This document shows, one piece after another, positions 16,143 through 25,498 of a DNA stretch of 35,028 bases. The translations under genes and the position numbers were made by a program. This DNA is from Candidatus Thorarchaeota archaeon (GTDB taxonomy: Archaea; Asgardarchaeota; Thorarchaeia; Thorarchaeales; Thorarchaeaceae): the NCBI GenBank assembly GCA_030612005.1, contig JAUWOU010000020.1, forward strand, positions 1 through 35,028. The letters run 5' to 3'. The notes beneath the pieces were generated by a model, which did no database searches, had not been told where the DNA came from, and worked only from the letters and a program-made list of their open reading frames with translations. The stretch's first letter is position 1. Each line of letters starts with the position of its first letter.

Positions 16143-19100
16143 TTACTCCATTGGTGCACTTGTGTCAATCCGAGGGTAAAGATCAGTAAAGATTCGTAGT
16201 GCCGCTTCATAACGCTCACGTGTCATCTCGTGATGTGAGAAACGGGCTTCCTCGTAAGTTTGAACGAACTGCTCTATTGTGGGTCCATCAAGTGGAATTG
16301 ACTGCAGCACCCGGTCCAAGTACTCGCGTGCGGTTTCTGAATGGGTTCGTTCGGAGCCCATCTTTGTACCACACATCTGCTCAAAGGTACGATACGCCAG
16401 AGTAATGGAAGCACCGTATTTTCCTGCATCTGCAAGTTTCTTGATATTCCGTAGTTTGGTGGGTATATCAATTCCTCTCGATAACACAACTGAGCGAAAC
16501 ATTCCTTTTACAATATACAGATACGCCAGTACAGCAATTACTGCTCCCACTAGCAGGATACCTGCAATGATTAAGTCAATTTCTTGCAATATGTTACCAC
16601 CTTGTGTTTGAATCATAATTTCAAATGTTACTGAAGTTACTTGTGAGGCATCATCTGATGTAAGTGTGATAGAGAATTCAACAATCCCTTCAATATGACC
16701 CGGTTGGTCATAACTGATAACACCTTCTGCATCAGTGGTGAGGGTTGCAATATTTGTTCCATCAACAGTGAGTATCACAGATCGATCAACAATTGCATTC
16801 AGGTCAGAGTCAGTTAATCTAAACTCTAAGATAAAGGACAGACCAGGAGTCACAGTAGATGGTGACCTGTTATCGAATGCAATATCTGTGAAGATGTGTA
16901 TTGAGTCTGCAGAAACATCTGAATCTCCATGGAAATAGGAGCTTCCTGCATAATCAACTGTGATTACAAAATAGCCATTGATAGACCAAGTTGTAGGTAT
17001 AGTCACAGTAATTACGCTGCCAGAGCCATCTGGCAGGATTATTGTGTCGATTAATGTCATGTTAAGATAAATTTCAATGGATGCCCCATTGATTGGAGCC
17101 CCATCCTCATCATAGAGTTGGAGTTGAATAGTGAAGGTTTCTTCGGGCATAAATGAGGCACTACTCACTCGAACATCAACAGTAGAATCAATAACTACAA
17201 TTATTATCCAAGATCCAGTTGTTGATACTACGTCACGGTATGGAGAAATTGACTCAATCGTGATGATATATTGACCGCTTGATAGACCAATGGGAATATC
17301 CAACTGGATTGAGAAATTTCCAGCAGCATCTGTGAAGTCTGTTTCAGCTGTAGAGCCGCCATCAACAAGTGCATGGATTTCAACAGAGAAGGCTGCGAAA
17401 ACACCATCATTCTCAACATATCCGATAATTGTAATTGTATCTCCTCGTAAGAATGAATTATCAGTTGGTTGAGCATACATGTAGAGGTCAATATATTCGC
17501 GTACCTCTACATCTGCAATGTTTGTAGTGATATCAGGAAATGCTGCAGTAGGTGCGTTGAAGAAAACGAAGCCAGAGTTTATTCCAACAGTGTCTGTGTA
17601 CGATATAAGATGAGCATAACTAAAGTTTCCAGAACCATCAACAGATTCAGTTGAAAGAAGGTTAGAGTCCCACCAAATTTCAATAGCATAGCCTGTCAAG
17701 GGTGTACCATTTGAGAAATGAGCAGTTCCCGAGATGGTTATTGTTTCCCCTAGATGGGCGGTTGTAATATCTACAGCTGCTGTAATCACAAGTGAATAGA
17801 CTTGAATATCAATCGAACGTGTTAATGAAATCCCAGAAGTGGCAATACCAACGGGAGGAATGTACGCCCAAACTTGTCTAATCCCTAAAGTGGTTCCTCC
17901 TAGTACTTGAAAATTGGCTGCGAATGCACCGGTCCCATTTGTCATAACATCCTCCATCCAGAAGAATGCACCTAAGGGGTTTCCCCAGTAAAGCGATACT
18001 GAAGAAAATGCATAAGGTGAGCTATTTTCCCAAGTCACAATACCTGCAATAGTCAGATTATCAAGGACAATAACCTGTGCAGGTGCTTCCGGGGATACAG
18101 TGAATGATACAAAAATGTAACCAGGCGCTGTAATCTCAATCATTGGAACAAACTCTTGAATACCTAGAATCCATGGATAGGGTGCTGTAAAGCGCACCTC
18201 AAGGTCGTAAAATCCAACAGGCGTATCAGAGGGAATTTTCCATAACAATGAGAAGGTTCCATCTGATGCAGTAGTGGTACTATTAATCGGATTTCCTAAT
18301 ACAAGCAATTCTACAGTTACGCCACTATATGGGATATTTGATGGAACGTACAATAGGGTTCCCGCGACTACAACTGTGTCAAGTAGATTGTAAATTCCAA
18401 CGGGAGTATTCAGACCAAATAGATCTGTTTGCCATTGCTCTAGTGTTAGAATTGTATGGGTAGATTCGTTGGAGGAATGTAGAGTTGTACCAGCATAAAA
18501 TCCATACACATGAATGCCGGTTCTGATAGTATCGTAATCCATTCCTGAATAGATCAAATTCCCATTACCGGTTCCGTCAGTTGTGATGTTACCAAGCCAA
18601 AAGAGTGTTCCATTATCCCAGAATATACTCACATTTGTGAAAGAGATTGCAGTATCATTATGAGCATAGTACAGATAAGCGCTAACTGTGAGGGTTTCAT
18701 TCTGCATGACAGGGTTGGGAAGCACCGTAATCTCTAGATTGATTGTATACTTGACAAAGGTGACATCGAAGTATTCTGTAACATTGTTATTCAAAAGATC
18801 AGTAGCATTGTATTGCAACCTAAAATTCCATGTATACTCAGAAAGAGGAACCATGATTGATTGATTGAAACCACCAGTGCTGTTAGTAGGCATATTCGAT
18901 ATAAACTGCCAGCTTAATCCGTCCCAATATGATAACTCGACTATCTCCCCAACTAACGGTGGGCTTCCACCAAGATATGATAAAATGCCCTGAATGTCTA
19001 GTATCTCATCAAGGTACAACTGTGTGGGAATTACTGTAACTATCTGAAGATCGTATTTGTTCAACTGGATAGGAGGTGCAAGATTTGAAAAGGCATCTTC

Positions 19101-22100
19101 TTCAAGCCCAGTCATTGAAGTCCAGTTTACGTGGACATTGACTAAACCAGTGTCCATACTTGTTGAGAGATTATATTGGAATTGGTAGTCACCATTAATG
19201 TCTGTAAATTTCTCAAATATGAAGGTCCCAGATGCATTTACCCAGTGGATGAAGACTCGTTCATTTTGAAGTGGTGTTCCATTTGAGAACTGGAGATGAC
19301 CTGTAATTAGGACCGTTTCATTCAGATAGTAACTTGTGTCGTCCGAATTGACTGTTATCAGTGTGCCAGCTAATTCAATTTGTAGAGATTCATGCAGTGA
19401 TTCACCATTTGCAATATTGGTGTAAGGAGAAGTGAAACTGACCCAGATATTCACCGTTTCTATGCTATGATTGAGAGGTATCTGATAATAGAATGCATAT
19501 CCACCTGTGGAATTGGTCCATGTAGTATCAATAAGAATACCCAGAGGATAGGTTGAATTTGCCCAATACAACTCAAGTTGTTCAAACGCAAGTGGAGAGC
19601 TTGCATTCTCTGGGAGTGTGGCTATACCCTGAATTGTGACAGTTTGTAACAAATTGATAGGATCAGGTGAATCAGCTATTGTGATGGATACATCATATCG
19701 TTTCACAGATGTTCCACGATGTAGTGACTCAGTATCAGTTAATGCCGGAATAGGTGAGGTGAAATTTGCCCAGTAAGTTACAGCACCTTCATATCCCGCA
19801 GGGATGATATAGCTCACTTCGAAATATCCGCTTGCGTTGGTGAAACCGGACCCTATATTGGTCGTTGACCCAGCAGTCCAATACACGTCAACCCATTGTG
19901 AACCAACGCCCGAGCTATTCGATACATGCTGCAATAATCCCCGAATTGTAACGGTTTCTCCAATAAAGACAGGGTTTGGTAGTTGATTTAGAAGGATCTG
20001 TGTTCCCCCTGCTCCTACATCAATGGGAATTGAGATGCTCCAATTTCCAGCAATATACGACCATGGTGAGGTCCAATTCGCACGAGCGAAATATGTACCC
20101 TCACTCTGAGCAGCAGGAATAAGGTAAGTCCACTGAAAACCACCAGTCGAATTCAATGGCCGAGTGTCATTATCTTGAGTGCTAAAGAAGGTCCCCACAG
20201 TCTGTCCAGATGGTAGTAATGAGCCATTCAGAAAATAGATTGTACCGTCATAATTGATAGTACCTCCACCATACGTTGATGCCGGAGTGACGTACAAGTC
20301 AAAACCAACTCTTCCCCATACTGATACAATAGATTTGTTCGAATCAGCTGTGAATAGGCGCCAGAATTCATCTATGGGGTCCCAGTCACCAGCATAGGAA
20401 GACCAAACATCATGTGGTCCCACTGTCATTAGTACTAGGTCAAGGGGATCAACATAGACATCCAGTTCATAATAACCATACTCGTCAATGGGTGCATCAC
20501 CGACAATAGTGTCATTCCACATAATCTGGATGAATCGATTACCATACTTGGAACTGTTGACTGGAATTCCACCAACAGTCATAACTCCATAAACATGCAC
20601 TGTATCCTCCCATAATGCAACATGAGTTTGTAATTCCTGAGAGATGTTGAGTTCATGAGTTTCTGCTAAAATGACATCTGTAGGTTCTATTGATGCAAGT
20701 TCACTGGCAAAGGGTACTGGTGTACCCACAGCATAAATCTGGGTCGTATTGATGACCACGAAATAGGAATTCTGCCAAGTTGCAGATATATTATGGTAAG
20801 CTACAGTGGCACTACCGGGAAAAACATAGGTGAGATTTGCGATTGGAGGAGGTAATGATCCTCCAATGACAGCTGTTCCAATCACTTCATTATCGGTTTC
20901 ATCATAGAAAGAGATTGTATCAGGAGTTGTGATGAAAACACCATCAACAGACATAGTGGCACTCAGTCCAAATGAAGTCCCAATCTCAGCCCAATAGAAA
21001 CCGTCAGTTGGCCAAATCAGAAGCTCAAGTTCAGGAATTGGTATATTTCCCGGGTCCTCTCCACCACCCATATCATCAGGAAGTGGTGTAGGAATCACCT
21101 GTATCCATTCTCCGCCATCAAGATGACCGCTCATGGGTATGAAGACTTCAGCCCAGAAGACCATATGACGGATCATCAAGGTACGCATATCTGCTGTAGG
21201 ATGTGGCTCCCCAAGAGCAAAACCACTAACAATGCGTGCAGGTATTCCTAGGTCACGCATGAAGACACAGTATGAAGTAGCAAAATCAACTGGGAGTCCA
21301 TTTCCTCGTTCTAAGAACCAATCAGTAACTTCCTGACCATCTGGTCGATCTAATAGAGCCTCTACTGTTAAGTTAAGAGTGAAAGTACTTTGGAAATAAA
21401 CCGTAACTGCCATGGCAGTTTCATAGGCATTTGTACCAACACCCACAAATTGACTGATATTATCAGTCACACGCTGTGTGAGGGGTTCAACTAGTGAGAG
21501 ATCAGTGTAAATATCGTATTCCGGTGGGGCAGTATCACCTAGCTGTGCGAGAGTCTGAACTTGACCAAGGTCCTGATCCACAAAAGTGACTTGAAAACTT
21601 ACCATAACATCTTCACCGGTTACCCCTTCAATCAGAGGACTGAAGAGGAGTGTTCCATAGTCATCAGTTTCAAGATCATAATGCAATAGTCGTGTTGGAA
21701 TATCCGGCAAGTAAGTATTATTCACAATGGAGTAAGTTTGAAAAGAATCTTCAATAACACGGATGAAAGGGAATAGAGACGGAAGTGAGATAGAACCTAC
21801 CTCAGCACCAGCAGTAGCATTGAAGAGTACTGTATAAACAAGGTTTGTCAGGTTTGCCACTGCAGAGGTTGGAATCAATTCTTCTCCCGGAATTAGTGGT
21901 CTAGTATTTTCAAGGGTCTTGGTCCAACCGGACCCATCATACTGGTCAAACGAATCCATCCGCCATAACTGACCCGGGTCCGCAGGCGCCACATAGAACA
22001 CAGGTTCATCCATCCGGTCCAGTAAATCCTCGGGTAAGTCGTCAAGTTGAAGGTCTGTGTAATTCAGATTGTCGAACCAGCTACCGGTACTACCTGCGAA

Positions 22101-22283
22101 TTCATGTGTGTATGGCCAATATTCAATCTGGTCATATTCATAATGAGGGTCCCAAGGTCTTACAACCCCATATTGAACCAGAGCAAAGCTATAGAGACCC
22201 CATACAATACTTGCAACGATAAAGATTGAGCTGATTAATGCTGTGATACCCATTCGTTTGCGGGTGGTTCCTTTAGCGCTCAA
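16143..22283 (-). CDS. Giant surface protein: degenerate transglutaminase fold, tandem Ig-like repeats, TgpA-type C-terminus
   Basis: 2046 residues, first gene of a five-gene operon. Order: N-terminal membrane helix (12-38); an extracellular transglutaminase-core region (about 260-400); then roughly eleven or twelve tandem Ig-like repeats to about residue 1890, each with a T-[IV]-x-[IV]-x-G strand and an NSTGG/NGTG/DGSG turn; a membrane helix (1903-1924); and a cytoplasmic DUF4129-like helical domain (about 1930-2036). Many N-x-S/T sequons suggest heavy N-glycosylation. The layout matches TgpA-type proteins enlarged by a stalk. The catalytic triad appears lost: by alignment to G-x-G-x-C-x-x-F-A, H-A-W-x-E-V and V-D-P-T-P, the Cys, His and Asp positions are Pro331, Val375 and Ile397. 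It may thus be a binding or scaffold domain. Repeat count is by eye. Confidence 0.88.
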   Translation of the reverse strand: MSAKGTTRKRMGITALISSIFIVASIVWGLYSFALVQYGVVRPWDPHYEYDQIEYWPYTHEFAGSTGSWFDNLNYTDLQLDDLPEDLLDRMDEPVFYVAPADPGQLWRMDSFDQYDGSGWTKTLENTRPLIPGEELIPTSAVANLTNLVYTVLFNATAGAEVGSISLPSLFPFIRVIEDSFQTYSIVNNTYLPDIPTRLLHYDLETDDYGTLLFSPLIEGVTGEDVMVSFQVTFVDQDLGQVQTLAQLGDTAPPEYDIYTDLSLVEPLTQRVTDNISQFVGVGTNAYETAMAVTVYFQSTFTLNLTVEALLDRPDGQEVTDWFLERGNGLPVDFATSYCVFMRDLGIPARIVSGFALGEPHPTADMRTLMIRHMVFWAEVFIPMSGHLDGGEWIQVIPTPLPDDMGGGEDPGNIPIPELELLIWPTDGFYWAEIGTSFGLSATMSVDGVFITTPDTISFYDETDNEVIGTAVIGGSLPPPIANLTYVFPGSATVAYHNISATWQNSYFVVINTTQIYAVGTPVPFASELASIEPTDVILAETHELNISQELQTHVALWEDTVHVYGVMTVGGIPVNSSKYGNRFIQIMWNDTIVGDAPIDEYGYYELDVYVDPLDLVLMTVGPHDVWSSYAGDWDPIDEFWRLFTADSNKSIVSVWGRVGFDLYVTPASTYGGGTINYDGTIYFLNGSLLPSGQTVGTFFSTQDNDTRPLNSTGGFQWTYLIPAAQSEGTYFARANWTSPWSYIAGNWSISIPIDVGAGGTQILLNQLPNPVFIGETVTIRGLLQHVSNSSGVGSQWVDVYWTAGSTTNIGSGFTNASGYFEVSYIIPAGYEGAVTYWANFTSPIPALTDTESLHRGTSVKRYDVSITIADSPDPINLLQTVTIQGIATLPENASSPLAFEQLELYWANSTYPLGILIDTTWTNSTGGYAFYYQIPLNHSIETVNIWVSFTSPYTNIANGESLHESLQIELAGTLITVNSDDTSYYLNETVLITGHLQFSNGTPLQNERVFIHWVNASGTFIFEKFTDINGDYQFQYNLSTSMDTGLVNVHVNWTSMTGLEEDAFSNLAPPIQLNKYDLQIVTVIPTQLYLDEILDIQGILSYLGGSPPLVGEIVELSYWDGLSWQFISNMPTNSTGGFNQSIMVPLSEYTWNFRLQYNATDLLNNNVTEYFDVTFVKYTINLEITVLPNPVMQNETLTVSAYLYYAHNDTAISFTNVSIFWDNGTLFWLGNITTDGTGNGNLIYSGMDYDTIRTGIHVYGFYAGTTLHSSNESTHTILTLEQWQTDLFGLNTPVGIYNLLDTVVVAGTLLYVPSNIPYSGVTVELLVLGNPINSTTTASDGTFSLLWKIPSDTPVGFYDLEVRFTAPYPWILGIQEFVPMIEITAPGYIFVSFTVSPEAPAQVIVLDNLTIAGIVTWENSSPYAFSSVSLYWGNPLGAFFWMEDVMTNGTGAFAANFQVLGGTTLGIRQVWAYIPPVGIATSGISLTRSIDIQVYSLVITAAVDITTAHLGETITISGTAHFSNGTPLTGYAIEIWWDSNLLSTESVDGSGNFSYAHLISYTDTVGINSGFVFFNAPTAAFPDITTNIADVEVREYIDLYMYAQPTDNSFLRGDTITIIGYVENDGVFAAFSVEIHALVDGGSTAETDFTDAAGNFSIQLDIPIGLSSGQYIITIESISPYRDVVSTTGSWIIIVVIDSTVDVRVSSASFMPEETFTIQLQLYDEDGAPINGASIEIYLNMTLIDTIILPDGSGSVITVTIPTTWSINGYFVITVDYAGSSYFHGDSDVSADSIHIFTDIAFDNRSPSTVTPGLSFILEFRLTDSDLNAIVDRSVILTVDGTNIATLTTDAEGVISYDQPGHIEGIVEFSITLTSDDASQVTSVTFEIMIQTQGGNILQEIDLIIAGILLVGAVIAVLAYLYIVKGMFRSVVLSRGIDIPTKLRNIKKLADAGKYGASITLAYRTFEQMCGTKMGSERTHSETAREYLDRVLQSIPLDGPTIEQFVQTYEEARFSHHEMTRERYEAALRIFTDLYPRIDTSAPME

Positions 22284-22491
22284 ATGTTTGGTCCTCTTGT
22301 TTCCCCAGTATGGGGTTGGTGGTGATTATGACAAATATGGCGTATCATGTCACCCTCAATCGTCCGTATTTAGCAATTAAAGGCTATCTTGGTTAACCCC
22401 CATTCTCTTTATCGAAACAACCTGAGAGTACAAAAGGTCATAGAAATCATCCCTAGGTATCCTTTAGAAGGCATACAGGAGAACAAGATTC
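22284..22491. promoter_or_regulatory. Divergent promoter region between the giant operon and the HD gene
   Basis: A 208-bp gap with starts facing outward. A/T stretches such as TATTTAGCAATTAAAGG (about 22368-22384) could hold TATA elements. AGGAG at 22477-22481, 10 nt before the ATG at 22492, fixes the start of the HD gene. No palindrome like those of the accessory block is present. Confidence 0.35.
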
Positions 22492-23097
22492 ATGTCTGCA
22501 AAGTCAAAAATTATAGATTTCATGCGAAAAGAACTCTCAGGTTTCAATAGTGGAGCTCATACTTTCGATCATACAATGAGAGTCTATACTCTATCAATGC
22601 AAATCAGTGAAGGACTTCCAGTTTCTATTAGAGTTCTACAAGCTGCGGCTTTGTTACATGATGTAGGTAGACCAAGGGAATCTGAAACAGGTATTTCTCA
22701 CTCAATACTTTCTGGGGAGATGAGCAAGTCCCTTCTTCATGAACTTGCGTACACTGAAAGTGAAATCGAACAGATTCTGGATGCAATCCGTACACATCGG
22801 TTTAGTGAGGGAATCGAACCAAATTCCATTGAAGGAAAAATACTGAGCGACGCAGACAAACTTGATGCAATGGGTGCAATTGGTGTCTTTAGAGCAATTG
22901 CGCAGGGAGTAACCAAAGGAAGAGAAATGAGTGGATTCCTGCAGCATGCTGATGAAAAACTGCTGAAATTGAAAGATTTGATATACACGGACCCGGGAAA
23001 GCATCTTGCTACAAAACGCCACGAACTCCTTCAGAAATTCGTTGATGAATTGAGAGAAGAAATAGGAGAAGATGAATTACAAAGAGACTCGTTCTAA
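22492..23097 (+). CDS. HD-domain phosphohydrolase
   Basis: 201 residues with the metal-binding set of the HD superfamily: H27 in HTFDHTM, HD at 56-57 in LLHDVGRP, conserved H102 in RTHRF, and D120/D122 in LSDADKLDAMG. This spacing fits small bacterial and archaeal HD hydrolases of the YedJ/uncharacterised nucleotide-phosphohydrolase type. The substrate, probably a nucleotide or phosphorylated metabolite, is unknown. The 3' end overlaps the convergent CYTH gene by 21 bp, so the transcripts are antisense to each other there. Confidence 0.88.
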   Translation: MSAKSKIIDFMRKELSGFNSGAHTFDHTMRVYTLSMQISEGLPVSIRVLQAAALLHDVGRPRESETGISHSILSGEMSKSLLHELAYTESEIEQILDAIRTHRFSEGIEPNSIEGKILSDADKLDAMGAIGVFRAIAQGVTKGREMSGFLQHADEKLLKLKDLIYTDPGKHLATKRHELLQKFVDELREEIGEDELQRDSF

Positions 23098-23661
23098 ATA
23101 CAGTTCTAGGTATGATTCTTGCACCAAATCGTTCTCATCCAAACCCATGGTTTTCAGAAGAGATAGAATCCGTTCTCTAGCTGCATTCATACTATCTTCT
23201 CCTTCAGCAATCAACTCAAGCTCGATGTATTGTCCAACACCATCTACATCATCTATACTAGCAGTGATTCCATCAATATCAAAGAATGTCCTTTGTTTTA
23301 TGATAGTAGCGACACGTTTGAATCCAGTATGTTTCAGAATAGCTGTAATAGGTTCAATGCTACCTAAATCTGCAGTATACTCAATTCTTGTTTTTGTTTT
23401 CTTGTCAATCTTCGGTCCTTTGTAAGTGAGTTCGATTGGAGCAAAGCCTGAATCAGAAAGTGATGAATCTCCGAGAGGTGTTCTATGTCTGAGACGAATC
23501 GATTCATCAGTTACGGAGAAAGAACGGCATGGATGATCAAAGTAGATATCGGACTGGGTTTCAGAGTTTAGTCTAACTCCTCCAGCCTGTATGATTGTTT
23601 CCTCTATTGATTCTATGCTAGCAATCGGGAGTTTTACTTCTACCTCATAGACCTCTTCCAA
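23077..23661 (-). CDS. CYTH-domain protein (CyaB / thiamine-triphosphatase class)
   Basis: 194 residues with the E-x-E-x-K signature EVEVK at 6-10, followed by the alternating basic and acidic strands of a CYTH triphosphate tunnel: RLRHRT, IELTYKGPK, KTRIEY, IIKQRTFF, ITASIDDVDGVGQYIELEL. Archaeal members are called class IV adenylate cyclase-like (CyaB) but many are triphosphatases, so adenylate cyclase activity should not be assumed. Convergent with and overlapping the HD gene. The next gene starts 108 bp away in the opposite direction. Confidence 0.9.
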   Translation of the reverse strand: MEEVYEVEVKLPIASIESIEETIIQAGGVRLNSETQSDIYFDHPCRSFSVTDESIRLRHRTPLGDSSLSDSGFAPIELTYKGPKIDKKTKTRIEYTADLGSIEPITAILKHTGFKRVATIIKQRTFFDIDGITASIDDVDGVGQYIELELIAEGEDSMNAARERILSLLKTMGLDENDLVQESYLELYLERVSL

Positions 23662-23769
23662 AATAATTTCCTCATATTTTCAGTAAAGTTCTAGCTGTTA
23701 GATGTTTCCATGCGTCACGCCACAAGCCAAATAACAAGACTGTAATCAAGAGAGCAAGCTGGTGTAAAC

Positions 23770-25020
23770 GTGTCAAGAATTAGTAGCATCAAGTGTGCTA
23801 AATGTGGAAAAGAATACCACGAAGAAAACGTTCCTGCAAATGATGGTTGTGGAGGCAGGATTGACTTCAATTTCGATCTTGAGGCACTCAAAGAGATATT
23901 TACCAAACAAGAGCTATTCCAGAGGAAGTCTGGTCTTTGGAAGTACTTCGAGCTGATGCCTCTCAGATCGCGTCGCAATATAGTAACTCTTGGTGAGGGA
24001 AATACACCATATCTCCAAAGTAAAAGATTAGCAGAAGAATGGGGGATGAAGAACCTCTTTCTAAAGAACGAGATATTCAATCCATCTGGTTCTTTCAAAG
24101 ATAGACCAATTTGTGTTGGCGTTAGTAGAGCGCTTGAAGACGGAGCAAAGACCGTTTCAGCAGCCTCATCGGGAAATGCAGCAGCAGCTATGTCAAGTTA
24201 CGCCGCAAGAGCAGGATTGCAATCAGTTGTTTTTGTTCCTGAGGATGCCCCATCAGGGAAACTCATTCATCTTAGAACATTGGGAGCAAAAGTATTCAGA
24301 GTGAGTAAAGTACAGGAAGGTGTTGATCCCACAACGACTCTACTACGTGCAGCCTGTGCTGAATTCGGATGGACCCCAACACCATCCTTCGGACCGTTCA
24401 ATTGCTTCCAGTTTGAAGGTACTAAATCTCTGGGTTATGAAATAGCGGAACAGTCCGATTGGAACCTGCCAGATTGGATTCTCTTTCCAACAGGTAGTGG
24501 AGGACTCATGGCTGGTACAATGAAAGGACTTTGGGAATTCAAACAGATGGGTCTTATCGACAAGATTCCTCGACCAGTTGTAGTTCAACCTGAAGGGTGT
24601 TCACCGATAGTACGTGCTTTCAATGATAGTCAGGACCCGTTGAACATCACTCCATGGGATTCCAATGAAACTGTTGCGGGCGGTCTAGCGGATCCATTCC
24701 CCTGGGATGGCGATGCTGCTTTGAAATATTTAGATTTGACAAGCGGAGTTGCAGTTGCGGTGTCTGATGATGCAATCGAAGATGCACTAGTTGCACTTGG
24801 AAAATTCGAAGGGATATTTGCAGAACCGAGTGGTGTAGCAGCTCTTGCTGGACTACGAGAGCTCGTGAGTCAGGGTGTGATTGGTCCATCAGACAACATA
24901 GTTGTTCCAATTACTGGCTCAGGATTCAAGGATTTAGCAACACCAGACAGATTAACTCCCGGTGTTCCTGTAATACCTCCTGAAACATCAGAATTGAAGA
25001 AAGCACTAGCAGAATACTAG
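23770..25020 (+). CDS. thrC: Threonine synthase
   Basis: 416 residues, PLP-dependent fold type II; converts O-phosphohomoserine to threonine. An N-terminal zinc-ribbon-like segment has C9, C12 and C27 (IKCAKCGKEYHEEN...DGCGG), as in many archaeal threonine synthases, though a fourth Cys is not evident. GEGNTPY (75-81) precedes the PLP lysine K110 in NPSGSFKDRP. SSGNAAAA (133-140) binds the phosphate region, and PTGSGGLMAG and ITGSG are the later cofactor loops. The start is a GTG with GGTG 5 nt upstream. The deaminase gene follows after 6 bp. Cysteate synthase is a related alternative, less likely given the zinc-ribbon form. Confidence 0.9.
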   Translation: MSRISSIKCAKCGKEYHEENVPANDGCGGRIDFNFDLEALKEIFTKQELFQRKSGLWKYFELMPLRSRRNIVTLGEGNTPYLQSKRLAEEWGMKNLFLKNEIFNPSGSFKDRPICVGVSRALEDGAKTVSAASSGNAAAAMSSYAARAGLQSVVFVPEDAPSGKLIHLRTLGAKVFRVSKVQEGVDPTTTLLRAACAEFGWTPTPSFGPFNCFQFEGTKSLGYEIAEQSDWNLPDWILFPTGSGGLMAGTMKGLWEFKQMGLIDKIPRPVVVQPEGCSPIVRAFNDSQDPLNITPWDSNETVAGGLADPFPWDGDAALKYLDLTSGVAVAVSDDAIEDALVALGKFEGIFAEPSGVAALAGLRELVSQGVIGPSDNIVVPITGSGFKDLATPDRLTPGVPVIPPETSELKKALAEY

Positions 25021-25026
25021 AGGAAG

Positions 25027-25482
25027 ATGAGAAGAATGGGTGCACATCACGAATTCATGAAGGAAGCAATTGAGGAAGCAAAGAAAGGTCTAGCTGAAGG
25101 CGGGATTCCGATTGGATCTGTACTTGTCATTGATGATAAGGTCGTAGGGAGAGGGCATAATAAGCGTGTTCAGAAGGGTAGTGCAGTCTTGCATGCGGAG
25201 ATGGACTGTCTTGAGAATGCAGGAAGGCTTAGTGCTAGCGAGTACAAGAGGTCAACTCTCTATTCCACACTCTCACCTTGTGACATGTGTAGTGGAGCAG
25301 TTTTACTCTATGGTATTCCAAAGGTAATCATTGGTGAAAATAGAAATTTCCAGGGTCCAGAAGAGTATGTAAAGAGCCGAGGAGTTGAAGTGATTGTCTT
25401 GAATGATGATGAATGCACCACAATCATGGGTGATTTCATCAAGCAAAAGCCAAACCTGTGGAATGAAGATATTGGCGAATAA
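25027..25482 (+). CDS. Yeast Fcy1-type cytosine deaminase
   Basis: 151 residues of the cytidine/deoxycytidylate deaminase fold. Zinc ligands H56, C85 and C88 with catalytic E58 are in HAEMD and LSPCDMC. Beyond the generic signature, the protein follows Saccharomyces Fcy1 along its whole length: EGGIPIG, GRGHNKR, QKGSA, LENAGRL, TLSPCDMCSGA, YGIPKVIIGENRNF, SRGVEV and the exact terminus W-x-EDIGE, which in yeast closes the active site. It should therefore hydrolyse cytosine to uracil for pyrimidine salvage; guanine deaminase or TadA are less likely. The ATG at 25027 has AGAGGA only 2 nt upstream, so the in-frame ATG at 25036 (spacing 11) may be the true start. Co-directional with thrC and the RNA methyltransferase gene. 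Confidence 0.85.
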   Translation: MRRMGAHHEFMKEAIEEAKKGLAEGGIPIGSVLVIDDKVVGRGHNKRVQKGSAVLHAEMDCLENAGRLSASEYKRSTLYSTLSPCDMCSGAVLLYGIPKVIIGENRNFQGPEEYVKSRGVEVIVLNDDECTTIMGDFIKQKPNLWNEDIGE

Positions 25483-25498
25483 TTAAGGATGGAGCAAT

